A stretch of DNA of 64,000 nt from Chrysemys picta bellii (taxonomy: Eukaryota; Chordata; Testudines; Emydidae), in NCBI RefSeq assembly GCF_011386835.1, contig NC_088791.1, positions 55,385,498 to 55,449,497 on the forward strand, in the 5' to 3' direction. Each line of letters opens with the position of its first letter. Position 1 is the first letter of the stretch. The notes under the pieces were generated by a model that saw only the letters and a program-made list of their open reading frames with translations, ran no database searches and was not told where the DNA came from. Shown here piece after piece: positions 32,342 through 45,645 of this stretch. Position numbers and translations under genes: made by a program.

Positions 32342-33559
32342 TAGAAGGCAAGTACCTCTGCTGATAGTACAACTGTGTGTAACACAGTTCATGTACACTA
32401 GGAAAAAGGTATGTGGCTCGTGCAACATGGTCTGTTTGAGGGGAAAAGAAACAGAATGGCAGCATAACTTCAGGTGCATCAACACTGCTCCTGTTGCTGC
32501 CACTTTCTTCCTTCAGGCTGCCTCACACCAACTCTACCCTTCTTGCCATCTTCATGCTTAATATGAACCAAGACAGGAAAGGGGGGGGAGGATTACTGAA
32601 TCAATTTGAGGCAGCATCTAGTTCTGATTGCAAGCGTCAAGCTTTTTCTGAAATATCTCAGAAGAGTGGAAGTACAGACAGATTTATTGGTATACATACT
32701 TCACTGGATTTATTTTGGTGGTGTATATATATAAGCAAAGATTAAAAGCCAAAACAAATGTCTAAATCATTGTATATTGGTAGTACAGTGGGATAAATGC
32801 AGCACACTCCTCAGCAGCAAGATTCTAAGTACTGCAGACTGTAAAAGATGATGGCATCTTTTGCATTCTCCTGACTGAAATCCGGAGGAGAAATTCCTTA
32901 AAGAATTAAGAGAGCTGAATAACAAAGTGTCTTCTCAGTAGTTTAATATCTGGTTTCTTATTATGCTATGGATTTTCTTAAAAAGAAGAGTTTCAGATAG
33001 AGACTGAAAGTGTATTTATTTAATTCAAAAATACTAACAGCAGGTGGTGATGCTAAATGCCAAGAATCAGGAAATTCAAAGTTAATAATAACACCACCTT
33101 AATAACATTAGAAATAATAAAAGTAATTCCTCATATTAATATAACACGTTCAACCTGAAGGACCCCAAACTGCTTTACAAGCTGTATGTGCTGGAATTAT
33201 TTCACTACCATTACAATGTAGCAGTCATTCCACATGAGCCGCAGTACAGGGTACTGTTTTTACAAGGGGAACTGAAGAACAATGTTTCCAATTGAAACTA
33301 CAGTGGGGAATTTTATAGCAAGTGACTTATAAAACCAATATGGAACTGGGCTCACTGCACCAGTTTTATGAAAAGTGGCATCATTAGTGACCACAGGTGA
33401 TTAGGATCATGTTTTTGTCTCCTTCGATAGATATTTATTTTATGCAAATGTATTCAGAATTGAAAATGAGGCACCTAGCGAAGGCTGGAGGCATACCTGG
33501 CGTGAGTCACAAACACAAACAAATTTAGACAGCAGAACCCAAACTGGCCTCCCCCCACA
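32342..33559. other. Unannotated AT-rich stretch
   Basis: A weak CORE-SINE-like patch occurs near 33145-33190 (ccaaactgctttacaagct). No gene is recognised. Confidence 0.4.
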
Positions 33560-33910
33560 GAGATGACCTCCATCAAACCTCACCCTCTGCAGCAGCCTGC
33601 ACATTAAATGTACTTTTGCAATGTGCCCTGAAGGTCATCAGATCACAGATATTTTGGGCCCCACTGTGGGAGCTTGTTCCAGAGCTGAGGGAGAACACTC
33701 TACCGCCAGCCCCCTCTTTTTTAAATCCAGAGGGATCTAGCTCAAGCACTAATCTCAACTGCAGCAGTAGGGCACTGATAGAGATGTGGTCTCTCAAGTA
33801 GAAAGGGTCCAGGCCAGGTAGGGCTTTATAGGTTAAAACCATCTCCTTAAATTCAGTCTGGAACCCAAATGAAAGTCAGTGCAGATCATAAAACAGGTGT
33901 CATGTGCTGC
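33560..33910 (-). pseudogene. L2-like LINE relic (reverse transcriptase C-terminal end)
   Basis: Minus-strand translation reads SFGFQTEFKEMVLTYKALPG and continues LDPFYLRDHI, matching the L2 pattern LHWLP..FRI.FK.LLLTYKALHGLAP.YL. It then gives GGRVFSLSSG and DLMTFRAHCKSTFN, matching the conserved tail (RAFSVAAPRLWN...F...LKTHLF). The open part is 89 codons; stops precede it. It is an old, inactive fragment. Confidence 0.7.
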
Positions 33911-34191
33911 CCAAGAAGCACAGATTTAGGTGCCTGGATCTTGCAATCAGATCTACATGGGCAGACCAGGCAGATGCATAGAGCCCCACTAAAGTCAGTC
34001 CCAAAAGTCAAGGGTTGAATGCGCTAGGAGACTGAGCTATCTTCTCATCCTTAAAGGTTGTCCCTCCAGAAAAGTCCATGGGCAAAGAGACATGAGGGAA
34101 GCTTGAATTTCCATTGCTGTCTATGTGATCAACCTATTCTGTTGATAAACAGAGGGCATTGGTTTCCAGGTGTGAACAGGTACATGGTCCA

Positions 34192-34304
34192 CCACCTAGT
34201 GGTCATAGTCTATGGCAGTCACTCCACCTAGTGGTTATAGTCTCTGGTGGTCACTCCACTTAATGGTTATAGTCTATGGCGATCACTCTGCCCAGTGGTT
34301 ATAG
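34192..34304 (+). repeat. 32-bp minisatellite, 3.5 units
   Basis: Three adjacent 32-bp units begin ccacctagtggt/ccacctagtggtt/ccacttaatggtt at 34192, 34224 and 34256, and each ends in tcact. A partial fourth unit starts at 34288. Units differ at a few positions. Confidence 0.93.
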
Positions 34305-35935
34305 CTGAGGGAGGCATAGGCGAACCCAGGTCATCCCACTTCTCTGGGTTTTGACCCATGGCTCTATGAGGTTTTCCCAGGGCTTGGACACTGACGGGAC
34401 TCAAATCAGCTTCTCTGAGTCACTTTCTACTTACCTTTTTCCTGTACCAAGCTTCAAGGTGTCCACATAAGTACCAGTTTGTGGGTTGCTTACCTGTCTT
34501 TGACTGTAAGAGCTGCCACTCACCAACGATCCTTCTCCCTGCCCTGTCCAGCCACAACTGAGCCACCCCACCTCCAACTGGAGCATGCTTGGCAAGGGCA
34601 GAGGGGTAGGGCCTCTTGAGCCCAGAGATGCTTTTTAACCCTCTGCTGGCTAGTGGGGGATTTATACATCCTGTCACACCAGGACTAGGACATTTCACTT
34701 TAAAAAAATAATAATGGTACATCAATGGATAAAAGGTAGCATTTCAGCTTTGACTTTGAATTCTCAATCTCTTGCCACTGTGCGTTACAATCTTCCATAC
34801 CAAAAAAAAGAAGAAACTGTTGTAGTCTACAGTTCTAGCTCAGATCACTACACTAGTTCTCATTTTTTGCACTATAGCAGTGGTAGCAATTTTATAAGTG
34901 TTAATATTACTTAAATAAAGCGTACTACATTCTATTCCCATCACTTCGGTAGCATTTCTTAATACTGAAATTATCTTTTTATTAAATAATTGTATTAATT
35001 CCCATAGACTAGAAACTGATACATGACCAATGAAAGGTCAGACAAATCAGAGGTTGTGAGCACAATGGACTGAACAGTACAGGATATATCTGTATATACA
35101 TGTGTGTCAGCTGGGGAAACAAGGCATGCTGCTTCTTCCAAGGGCTCATATCCATTCTACTAACAATTAAGATCAGACTCTCTCCAGTTTCCAATTAAGC
35201 CAGTTCCAGGTACAGGTGTCTATTTTTGAAAACATTTGGAAAGGCCTCTAAGCTTATAGGTATTGTTTTGTTCCATTTGCAGACATGTTTCAATCCCTGA
35301 GTCAATCCCATAGCTGAGGGTAAAGGTCTATTTTTCCAATAATGCTTTAAGCGCTTAGTTTGAGACATAGCATTACCAATACATGCATGCATTTTGTTTA
35401 GTATTTTGGAGTCATGTCACAGCAAAGTTGTGAAGGAAGCAAATTTATAGCTGATGGATAGCTGGGTGGGAACTGACTTTCCAGACAGGAACATTTTTGC
35501 TATTCTAAAGTTTTCCCATTCCCCATCGGGATGAACCTGACACCTTTCAAAGATGAAAAACGAGAGACAGAGGGACCTAATAGCTTGGTGGTTGGTTAGG
35601 ACATTCACCTGGGATGCAGGAGACCCAGATTTGAGTTGCTGCATGAGTCAGACCAGGAACATGAACCTGGGCCTCTCACATCTGAAGTGAGGCTGTTCTG
35701 GGGTGGGTCTGACTGACTCTCTAATTTGGACCAGAAACTCCATCCTGGACCTGAGCAGACTTTTCAATGAAAGTTTCATCAAACCCAGTATGTTTCCATG
35801 AAACATTTTGGTTTCAGCGAACCAGCACTTTCCAATGAAAAAAATGTTTCAACAAAAATTTCACTGCCAACGTTTCTACTTGTAATTGTTCTGGGACCTC
35901 AGAAAATATTCCTGAACTTTTCATCAGTTCCAACG
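34305..35935. other. Unannotated stretch, possible LTR-like leader at its start
   Basis: Minus strand from about 34690 starts gtgacaggatgtataaatcc, with a TATA-like element and moderately GC-rich sequence as in an LTR or promoter. I could not find matching ends. The remainder (34700-35935) shows nothing recognisable. Confidence 0.3.
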
Positions 35936-36052
35936 GAAATGCTAAGTGCTCTCTCACCAACAGAAGTTGGTCCAATAACAGATATTACCTCACTCACTTT
36001 GTCTCTCTAACATCCTGGGACCAACACGACTGGAACAACACCGCATACAAAC
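35936..36052. mobile_element. Relative of the short fold-back retroposons
   Basis: ctctctcaccaacagaagtt, ggtccaataacagatatta and then ctgggaccaacacgactgg share blocks with the insert at 13589-13698, but in inverted relative order. No clear target duplication was found. Confidence 0.6.
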
Positions 36053-37018
36053 ACTACCAATGTCCAGCTTTAGGCATTTATCATCAACATTGTTTATTTT
36101 ATGCACACAGGCAGGCATCATGTAAACTGTATGAATAAAACCTGAATGTGAATAATCTCAATGCGACTGTATGGATATAGTTCTGATCGGATCACTGGAA
36201 TCTGCCCATTCATCACCAGCGTATTCAGTACCTATATTCTTTTTCCATTTAACCTTGAATTTATCCTCTGGGCCATTATATTTATGCAGCAAGAATCAAT
36301 AGAGAGTGGAGACCTTTTTGTGCTCCATGCACATTGCTGACAGCTGGTCTATAGAGGATTAAAAGTAGGCTCTGGAAAGTTCTGGCATTGGTTATGTCCC
36401 TCAAAAGGCCACATAGGATTGATTCTCCAGTCCATTATGCCAATTTTTAATTGGTGTAACTCAACAGGATCAGTGGAAGTACTTCAACATGAAACTGGTG
36501 TGACAGAGTGGAGAATCATGCATCCATGGTCCATCTATGGGATTCAGATTGGAATTTACTCGGAGTCTAGGATGTTGAGATCTAGGGTTTTCACTGGGAC
36601 CTCTCTTTAGAGTTATCTTTTTCAGGATAATTAGTTAAGCAAATCTATTTCTAACCACGTTGAAATGTACAGGATACTAATACCTGGCACATGAGGACAC
36701 TTGGATTTAATTAATGGAATTAATTCCTATGTAAAATTGCTACTCAGCACCTTCATCATTTAAAAATTATTCAGGCAAAAAACAAGGACACTCCATTTGT
36801 TTGTTCAATAATCCATTGAAAATAGAAATAGCTAGCAGCAACCTTCTTCCTTACAAGTCTCCTCTCCTCTGGTGCTGATTACATTTTATGAAAGGCATAC
36901 TATACCTAGCTTGCTTTGGATAATAAATCACTAAACTGGGAGCTTCAGTTATATTACTGATTTTGATAACAAAATTAATAGAATTAGCTGCTTATCTGCC
37001 CCACCAGGAGATTTTTGT
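36053..37018. other. Unannotated AT-rich stretch
   Basis: A weak palindromic-repeat relic lies at 36418-36519 (attgattctccagt...gtggagaatcatgc). Nothing else is recognised. Confidence 0.4.
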
Positions 37019-37126
<108 letters not shown>

Positions 37127-37501
37127 AATCTTTTTCTATGGCCAGAGCTGGTTGTATTTCTTGTGTGTGACGGTACAGCAGTTATTGTGATTTCCCTTGG
37201 TCTCCTGCAAGATGATAAAGCCCTGTCTAAAACAATGAAAGAAATGCTATCAATTACTGTCTGCTTGTTCTTGTTTCATGCATAATTAAACCTGGACAAA
37301 GACAGCATCAGATCAGACACTAACAAGCAGCATCACAAAGAGTCCAGTTGCAGTTTGGTGCTGATAAATAAAAATTCTAAGCAGCTCATAAACAGGAGAG
37401 GGGAGGGGAGGATTTACTAGCCTTTGTTTGCTTTTATTTGCTGGTTTTATGGCAAGATCATCTTTTGAAAAAAAATGTAGAATTGTTACTTGCTCACCTC
37501 T

Positions 37502-37574
37502 AGGGCCCCAATCCAACTCCCCTTGAAGTCAGTGGAAAGATTCCAATCAATTTCAATGGGAGCTGGATCAGATC
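37502..37574. repeat. Short palindromic (MITE-like) repeat
   Basis: agggccccaatccaact and agctggatcagatc flank ttgaagtcagtgg and atttcaatggg. Same class as 341-485. Confidence 0.5.
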
Positions 37575-40221
37575 AAAACTTGAGCTGAAACCAAAACCCT
37601 TTATTATCCCCCTCCCTCCCTACGCTTCAACCGCTGGGGGTTCAGATGAATTGGAACCCAGTTCCAAACCAACCCTTGTTTCTGTTCTGCACCAAAAACA
37701 GAGGAAAACGTTCATCTTCTCTGGTTTCACCTTCAAACTTCTATTTGCAGATGAGAGCTGGGCCAGAATAAGAAAAACTTATCTGAACCTTCCAAACCGC
37801 GATGATGTGGAAGGATGTGGGACCTGGACCCAATTCATTCCTGGCTTTGTGAAACCAAAACACAATCTGTAAGCCGTTGCAAGCCTAAGCCCCTCTGGTT
37901 CTGCCTGTTTCCAGGAGTTCCAGGAAGCTAGTGAGGCCAAACAAACATTTCCCCACAGACTGTAGATCAGCAGCAGCAGAGTAAGCCATGGTCTCTAATG
38001 ATGCCTGAGGGATGCAATAGCTCTCACAGCTGACGTGCACCTCACCTTGGGGTAAACAGTAGTTGAATTAGCATAACTGCAGATGAGCCTTCTTCACTGC
38101 CTCTGACCACACTGGCTCCCACAGCCTACACACTGCAGATCAGGAAGCCTGAATACAGCATAGCTCCATGGCATGCAGAGGTTGTGTACTCCCTTTGTGT
38201 GATCCTGGTATCCTGCCTTCAACCTATGCAGCACAACTGCTTTAGTTTCAGTGCAGTCCTGGCTCTCTGTAGCCATGGAATAGGGGAAGGGATGGAGCAG
38301 GTTTACCTCATGTTTTTTAAGTAATGTATGTGAAAGATTTTCTTATTTAAATCTTTCCAGGAAATATTTCCATCTCCACAGGTACATTTTTGCTCCTTTT
38401 TAGAATTAATTAATTTTGCACTCAATGAAAATTAATGGCTAAAATGGCAAAGTAAAACATAAACAATATTTAATATTAACTATAAATCTAAGATTCCTTT
38501 CAAGGACCTTTGGTCTGAGTTGTAAAAGGTTTTCTAATTTTTTATGACCATTTTTAAAAGTTACATTTGTGTTGATGTCATTTCAGAGATCTTGTAGGTT
38601 TTACTCATTCTAAAATGTGAATTCCCGAGTCTCTGAACCCTATTGCTTGCCTTAGCTGTGTCATGTATCCCTTTGCCTTCAGTTATTTTTACTTTGAAAT
38701 AGAGCTGATTGATTTATTTCTTGCAGACAATATCTATTGCAAATTTAGCCTTTTTTTCTGTTAGTGAGCTGTTTACCTGCCAATCTAGAGTTCTGAAAAA
38801 GTATTTGTTATTCGTTACGATTAAATATTTAAATTACATCCGAACACAAATTCCCCGATCAGGATTGGGACCCCTTTCTACTGGGTGCTGTATAAACATA
38901 GAAAAAGGAACCATTCATAAGTATTTGCTTGGAAGCTGTTTATTTCAGCTAGTCTCTCTTCATGGAGTGAGCAGTCACTTACAACACGTGATACCAGTTT
39001 GACTGTCTGACTGGATGACTGAAACTTTCTAAACAAGAGAATGCTGAATGATGAACAGTGAGCAATGCATTTCCAATGGGAATTTTTAGACAAATAGCCA
39101 TTCATGCTAAAAAAGATGAAACTTTTTGGGGTTCATAAATATTTTCACAAATATTTGACAGCTGTCTAAATAATTAATAATACGAGCCTACAAACAATAA
39201 AGAACTGAACCTGGTGCCTCTAAGCATGAAAATATACTAATGAATGTCTTAATGTTCTACCAGCTCTGCTTCTAAGTGCTAAGAGAAGCTGCTTTTGTTT
39301 ACAGCTGTGTCTTCCTATTGAATGATTTCTTCATTTCCTTTTTTTTTTAAATCAGGAAACATTGTCAGATATACCTTTGTTGTCAGCCTTCTGAAAGCAG
39401 TGGAAGCACAGCTAGCTAGAGGCAAAGTTCTGCAGTGATACCGCACATTTCAAAGTACAGAGCAGAGAAGATGTGTCAGGGGCAGCCTCTTTATGGAGAT
39501 CTCCCATAGAGATGGTATGGGATTGAAATACTTCTTTGGGGGGCAGTAATTGCAGGAATGGCATCATAAACCTGGTGACATCCATTGCAGGTAAGGAGAG
39601 ACATGAGTACTGAATTTCCTGTTCCACTGAGAGACATCTACCCATGGATATCCAATTTTTTTCTGAATCTGTCCAGCTAGCAACAGCAGCCAACACAGAC
39701 CCTTGTGTATCCAAGCAATTAAATCCATCACAATTAGAAGGAAGCCATTTGAGATAATAGCATTTTACAGAGATGAAGAAAAGCCACTGGTAGTAAATAG
39801 TGTAGAAAAAACTTACTAAACACACAGCTACTTTCAGGCAAATATAAAGATCCCTGCCCTAAAGAGCTCACAGTCTAAACACCAAATCATGCCAATGCTG
39901 ATTACCAGTAATATTTCTTATTATCATGAGTCACCCCCAATGTTTTCTACCTAAATGGTTTGCTTTTCATCACCTACTGCCTTTGTCCATTTATTGCAGA
40001 TTAACTCAAATGACACGTAGCGCATGTTCAGACTCTCACAATTTCATCATGGACAACAGCCTGTACTAGAAATTAAATAGTCAATACTATTCCCAACGAT
40101 CCATCTTTGACTTTATAATACATCTTATTTCCAAGACTACTGAATGTACAGTATTCCCCACATATATTAATATATTTGGGGCTGGGTTACTGAATCCTTT
40201 GGTAAAATCCATGTTTATGTG
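37575..40221. other. Unannotated stretch
   Basis: Small CORE-SINE-tail-like pieces occur at 38857-38905 (gatcaggattgggaccc...ctgggtgctgtataaaca) and 39850-39880. No gene is recognised. Open frames up to 137 codons (39412-39825, minus) have no motif. Confidence 0.4.
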
Positions 40222-41419
40222 TGTGACGGGTTGGATCACAGAAACCCCCTTGGGAGCTACCACCTGACGTACCAATACTACCCCTGCTTCTGTTTTCCCT
40301 GCCAGCTCAGGATTCCAGCGCCCTGTCTTGCTGAGCCAGACACTCCCGTCTGCTCCAACACAGACCCAGGGTCTGAATCACTTGTCCCAAAGCTGCAAGT
40401 TTACCTGAAAACAGCTCACAGAAGTGTGCTTGTCTTTAGCACTCAGATGCCCAACTCCCAATGGGGTCTAAACCCAAATAAATCTGTTTTACCCTTCATA
40501 AAGCTTATACAGGGCAAACTCAAAAATTGGTCGCCCTCTATAACACTGATAGAGAGATATGCACAGTTGTTTGCTCCCCCAGGTATTAATACATTCTCTG
40601 AGTAAGTTACTAAATAAAAAGTGATTTTATTAAATACAGACAGTAGGATTTAAGTGGTTCCAAGTAGTAACATACAGAACAAAGTAAGTCATCAAGTAAA
40701 ATAAAATAAAATGCGCAAATCTATGTCTAATCAAACTAAATACAGATAAGTTCCTCACCAGTTCCAGAATGCTCCCTTTTACAGGCTAATCTCCTTTTAG
40801 CCTGGGTCCAGCAATCACTCACACCCCCTGTAGTTACTGTGGTTTGTTCCAGTTCCCTTCAAGTATCCTGGAGGGGGGGGGGTGAAGAGGCTCCTTCCTT
40901 AGCCAGCTGAAGACCAAATGGAGGGGTCTTCCCAGGGTTTAAATAGACTCTCTCTTGTGGGTGGAGACCCCCCTCCTCCCTCCTCTGCAAAGTCCAGCTC
41001 CAAGATGGAGTTCCAGAGTCACCTGGGCAAGTCACATGTCCCTTCATGACTCAGTCTTTACAAGCCGAAGCCATTGTCCACATGGTATCTTGCAGGTCTC
41101 CAGGAAGACTTCTTATGTGGATTGGAGCATTCCAAGATGCATTGTTCCCTAAGTGTTTCCTGATCAGGTACTTAACCTGGCGAATTCCTTCCTAAAGAAG
41201 CTGACTAAATGCCTCACAAAGCTTACTTAGAAACCAAGCCAGCATACAGCCCATATTCTTACCCTCAAGTAGAGAATGATATAGGATGAAAAGATATAGT
41301 AGACCATAACCTTTACAGAGATATATTACATGGCACAGGCAGCACAAAACATATTCCAGTTATGTCATATATACATTTATAAGCACCCCCCCATAAAGCT
41401 TATGGGGTACACTGTCACA
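40222..41419 (-). mobile_element. Solo LTR, minus orientation, about 1.2 kb
   Basis: On the minus strand the segment runs from TGTGACAGTG to CCCGTCACA, with the 6-bp inverted ends TGTGAC/GTCACA. A TATA-like ctatttaaac lies near 40945. An AATAAA poly(A) signal (complement at 40625-40631) lies about 310 bp further along the transcript, giving a plausible U3-R-U5 order. There is no internal protein-coding region, so it is a solo LTR left after recombination. Flanking 5-mers (atgtg and atatg) match only poorly. It resembles an endogenous-retrovirus-type or other turtle LTR, and the family is not determined. Confidence 0.65.
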
Positions 41420-42548
41420 ATATGGTCTTTAAAAAAACCGACTGAGAACTTAATGCTTGTCCTTACATGTCATCATTAGCCCCCACAAGCACTTTAATTC
41501 TACCAGCCTGACAAAATCCTTTTGGTTATTTCTGAAACAAAACATTGGTGCAGTGCTTCTGGGCAAGGAGACATATGTGTCTGCTTCCACAAAAAATAAA
41601 AATGGGATTTTCCAGCAATCTAGTGACGTGCAGGATCCAAATTCAAGACCATGATGGCAGAGCTGGAAGCACACTCAGCCTCTAGGGGAGAGCTTCTGAT
41701 TTACAGAAGGAAGTGTGTTGACAAAGTCTGAAGGGAGTGTTAGTCAGTTCTGCTCCTCAACGTAACGCAAAAGCTTTTAGAGTCGGGGGACAAACATCAA
41801 CAGACCCAGATTTAAAATAGGAACAAAAGAAGGGGAACAACAGGGATCATGCATAGGGAAGAGAAATGTGGGGGTGCAACTGTGGCCTAACGAGGACCTG
41901 ACTCTGGCCTCTTCCATTTTAATATGGGGACTGTTAGTAGTTATAGCCCCACCTGCAGTCAATAATGCATATTTAAGATATAAGAATATTGTACCTTTAA
42001 GAACTGACTGCTTGAGTAACCTGTCAATCAATTATAACACCCTGTTGGAAGAGGAAGCTTTGTGGTAGATGAGATGCAAGCATGGAACAGTACAGTCCTA
42101 CCTCTCCACTGGAACAGGAAGCATTAAATGTAAGGTTGACACAATATCAGAAATTATAAATTATATTAAATGTCTATTCATATCATACTCTTCTAACAGG
42201 CGAGTACATCCTCAATCTGAGTTGCTGTTATGGGACATAAAGCATCAGGGGGTCCCTAAGGTAGACTAGTTCATCACTATTTACAACTTTAGCCTTGAGG
42301 TGAACACACTGACTTATAGGCAGCCAGAGCAGTTTTCATAGTGTTGGCATTAGCAGCTCTCAAAGGCAACCCCCCTCCCCAAGAATTAGTGCTAAAATAT
42401 TCTACAAAAGCTGCAGCCTACAGGTGGCTTTCAAGGAGAGCCTGAAATAAAGAGGACTGAGTAATCTAGCATTAACCACCCTTAAAACTAACTTCTTAAA
42501 CAAATACTAGAAGCTAATATATGGATATTTTAACATTTCTCCCTTTAG
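41420..42548. other. Unannotated stretch
   Basis: AT-rich, with no recognisable gene, RNA or repeat. Confidence 0.4.
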
Positions 42549-42553
42549 GTGCC

Positions 42554-43354
42554 TGTCAAGGCTCCTTCCCCACTCTGAACTTTAGGGTATAGATGTGGGG
42601 GCCTGCATGAAAACTTCTAAGCTTAACTACCAGCTTAGATTTGGTCCGCTGCCACCACTCCCAATGTGCTAATTCCCTTCCCTGGGTAGCCTTGAGAGAC
42701 TCTTCACCAATTCCCTGGTGAATACAGATCCAAACCCCTTGGATCTTAAAACAAGGAGAAATTAACCATCCCCCCTCCTTTCTCCCACCAACTCCTGGTG
42801 GATCAAGATCCAACCCCCTTGGATCTAAAAACCAGGGAAAATAAATCAGGTTCTTAAAAAGAAGGCTTTTAATTAAAGAAAAAGGTAAAAATCATCTCTG
42901 TAAAATCAGGATGGAAAATAACTTTATAGGGTAATCAAACTAAAAGAGCCCAGAGGACCCCCATCTAGCCTTAGGTTCAAAGTTACAGCAAACAGAGGTA
43001 AACACCCTAGTAAAAAGGTACATTTAAAAGTTGAGAAAACAAAGATAAAACTAACATGCCTTGCCTGGCTGTTTACTTACAAGTTTGAAATATGAGAGAC
43101 TTGTTCAGAAAGATTTGGAGAGCATGGATTGATGTCTGGTCCCTCTTAGTCCCAATAGCGAACAACCACCAAAACAAAGAGCACAAACAAAAGCCTTTCT
43201 CCCCCCCTTATTGGTCCTTTGGGTCAGGTGTCAGCCAGGTTACCTGAGCTTCTTAACCCTTTACTGATAAAAGGATTTTGGAGTCTCTGGCCAGGAGGGA
43301 TTTTATAGTATTGTACACAGGAGGGCTGTTACTCTTCCCTTTATAGTTATGACA
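42554..43354 (-). mobile_element. Solo LTR with perfect 5-bp target duplication
   Basis: Perfect direct repeats gtgcc (42549-42553 and 43355-43359) flank an 801-bp segment. On the minus strand it starts TGTCATAACTATAAAGGG and ends CCTTGACA, so the ends carry the inverted pair TGTCA/TGACA. An AATTAAA poly(A)-like signal sits mid-element (complement near 42869-42876). A 5-bp duplication is typical of Ty3/Gypsy-type LTR elements, and the sequence resembles a common turtle LTR. No internal gag or pol remains. Interior direct repeats such as ccccttggatct (twice, about 42737 and 42817) are visible. Confidence 0.88.
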
Positions 43355-43484
43355 GTGCCGCACAAAACACAGCTGGAATTTTAAAATAAATGCATGAAGA
43401 TGGACATGCTCAGAATTTTGTTAATAGCAGCTTTTACAACTAAAAATCATCTCTTCTATTTTGAAGATCAAAACAGTGCACCCT

Positions 43485-43812
43485 TCTGAGATCAGGGACC
43501 ACTTTGTGCTAGATGCTGTACAAACACACCATAATATGTAGTGCCTACCCTAGAAAGCTTAAAGACTAAACAGACAAAACAAGGGGTGGGAGAAAGGAAG
43601 TTTTATTATTATCATTATTCCCCATTTTACAGAAGGGAAACTGAGGCATGGAGCGATTAATGCCCCAAGTCCTGCAAACAGAACTGTGTAGGCAGACTCT
43701 GATGTACATATGAATCTCTTTGCTAGACCATGGCCTAATTATCCCAGGAAATTTGCAGCAGAGCCAGGAGCTGAACTCAGATCTCTTTAGAGCTGTCTAG
43801 TGTCTCAGCCAC
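43485..43812 (-). repeat. CORE-SINE (MIR-like) element
   Basis: gagatcagggaccactttg and ctagatgctgtacaaacac are the tail end. ccccattttacagaaggg followed by aaactgaggcatgg is the reverse complement of the highly conserved MIR core. gcagagccaggagctgaac completes the body. This is the best-preserved CORE-SINE of the window. Confidence 0.8.
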
Positions 43813-45500
43813 AAAAACCATCCATCTCAATCAAGCAGAGTCTTTGAATAACATTGGTGATTACACAAAGAGAAGAATTCAGCACTCCAAGCACTTTAGA
43901 GGTTAGGATTCATCCCATGCTAGCTCACAAAAGTGGCACCAGTAAGAACACAGGTGATGTGCACCTGCATGCCGTGAACCCTCAGCAAACCTAGCATTAC
44001 AGGTTTGTTGGGGAGAAGTTTCCCATGCGAGTGACTGGGGCTTTATCCTGGTCTCTGTGAAGGGAGAACATGTTTTTTAAACAGTTTTGGAAACAAAAGT
44101 TCTAACAACCAATAATGCAGAAAGTGAGATATAATGTAGCCAATACTATAGAACATAGTCAGTTATACAGCAGGGGCAATATAGCACATGTAGCATAGCA
44201 CAAGAAGCATGAAGGCACGACTCATTTTTTAAGGCATGATTCTTCACCCTGCATCACAGGGGCATTATAAAATGGAAAATATTGTTTTTCTATAAGGGGA
44301 AATCAAAACATTTTTTGACCTGTCAACTCTTCCCTCTTCAGAGAAAAACACCATAAAACTATTCAGTAAATGAGATTCCCAGTGCTACATAGATTGTAGT
44401 AGTAGCTCTATTTCTGTCCTTTTCCTGAACTACAGAATGCTGAATGTCCATTCCCCGGTGCAATAACAAAACATGATGACCAGGGCTAGCTATGAAATTG
44501 TGAGACAAATGCAGCTCCTGGAACCCTGTGAGTAGAAACAGGCTTGTTCTTACTGAACAGAAGTGCCACTGAATGAGCTTATTCATTCTGTAGTTATTGA
44601 GCCTGAAGTACCCCTCATGGAAAATCCTAATGATTGAATAGAAAATTAAACCTTTCCATAGGATTCTTTGAACCAGGCTTTAGAATTTAATAGAGAATTA
44701 TATCCTGCAATAGAAGTCTATAGGAAGGTACAAAAAAACCTGTTCTATACTAAATTTGATAGGACTTTAGAATAACATCTAGACAACTCCCTTAAATGTC
44801 TGTAGAAACCTACTGGGTTTTATAATTAGCAATTTCTACAGGGCTTTTTCAAAAGGGGCAGTATAACTACACAAGCTAGGTGAGGTCTATCGGTCTCTCC
44901 CAGCTCTTATATTACTGCCCATCACTGTAGCACCTAGGCCAATGTACTCGCCTCTCATTTGTAGATTTCCAAGTCTATAATATGTTCATCTTTTGCCCTG
45001 CAACACGGATTCAATGAAAATAAATGTGACAGCTTCATTCTCCTCTAAACACCACAAAACTCAGAGCTCAGTTCTGCCCTCAGGTATATCCAAGTAATTT
45101 GTATTGAAGTCAGTGAGCCATATTCCCTGAGGCTGCAACTCTTTTGACTTCAGTGGAGTTATGCCAACAAGGGATTTACCCTAGTAGAAGCCATAGCTAT
45201 GTAAACTGAGGGCTAAAGCGGGCCCTAAATTCCCACACAACTTGGCACAAATAGCAGCTGCTGCACAAGACAAGCCCAGTGGTAGAATAGTAATGGTGGT
45301 ACAGGTCAAGCATTAAGGGCAATGGCAGAGCTGTGTGGGAAAGCTCACACAGTACCTGCTCATCTTAGGAGTCCCTCATTTTACAGCTTCCCCAAGTGAC
45401 AGCATAACCATATTGTCTTCTTCCCCCGACCTTTCCTACTCCTAGATCACCCTGTGCTATCTTCTCCTCCTGTTTATACTCATCTTATCTTTGGCCATCC
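43813..45500. other. Unannotated stretch
   Basis: A weak palindromic-repeat relic lies near 45062-45185. Nothing else is recognised. Confidence 0.4.
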
Positions 45501-45645
45501 CTATTCAGGAGAGCACTTAAATGTGTGCTTAACTGTAAACACATGTACAGATCTCATTGGAGTCAATGGGACTTAAGCACATGATAAAAATTCCCTAATA
45601 GGAATGATTTTAAGCATATGTTTTAGGGCTTTCCTGAATCAAGCC
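45501..45645. repeat. Palindromic (MITE-like) repeat, best copy
   Basis: ctattcaggagagcacttaa at the left and gctttcctgaatcaagccc at the right are inverted counterparts. The centre ctcattggagtcaatgggac is itself near-palindromic. The whole 145 bp folds back on itself. Confidence 0.65.

Noticed and set aside
34192..34304. Regularly spaced 32-bp repeats resembling a CRISPR array
   Set aside because: Units are directly adjacent with no spacers, and the genome is vertebrate; it is a minisatellite.
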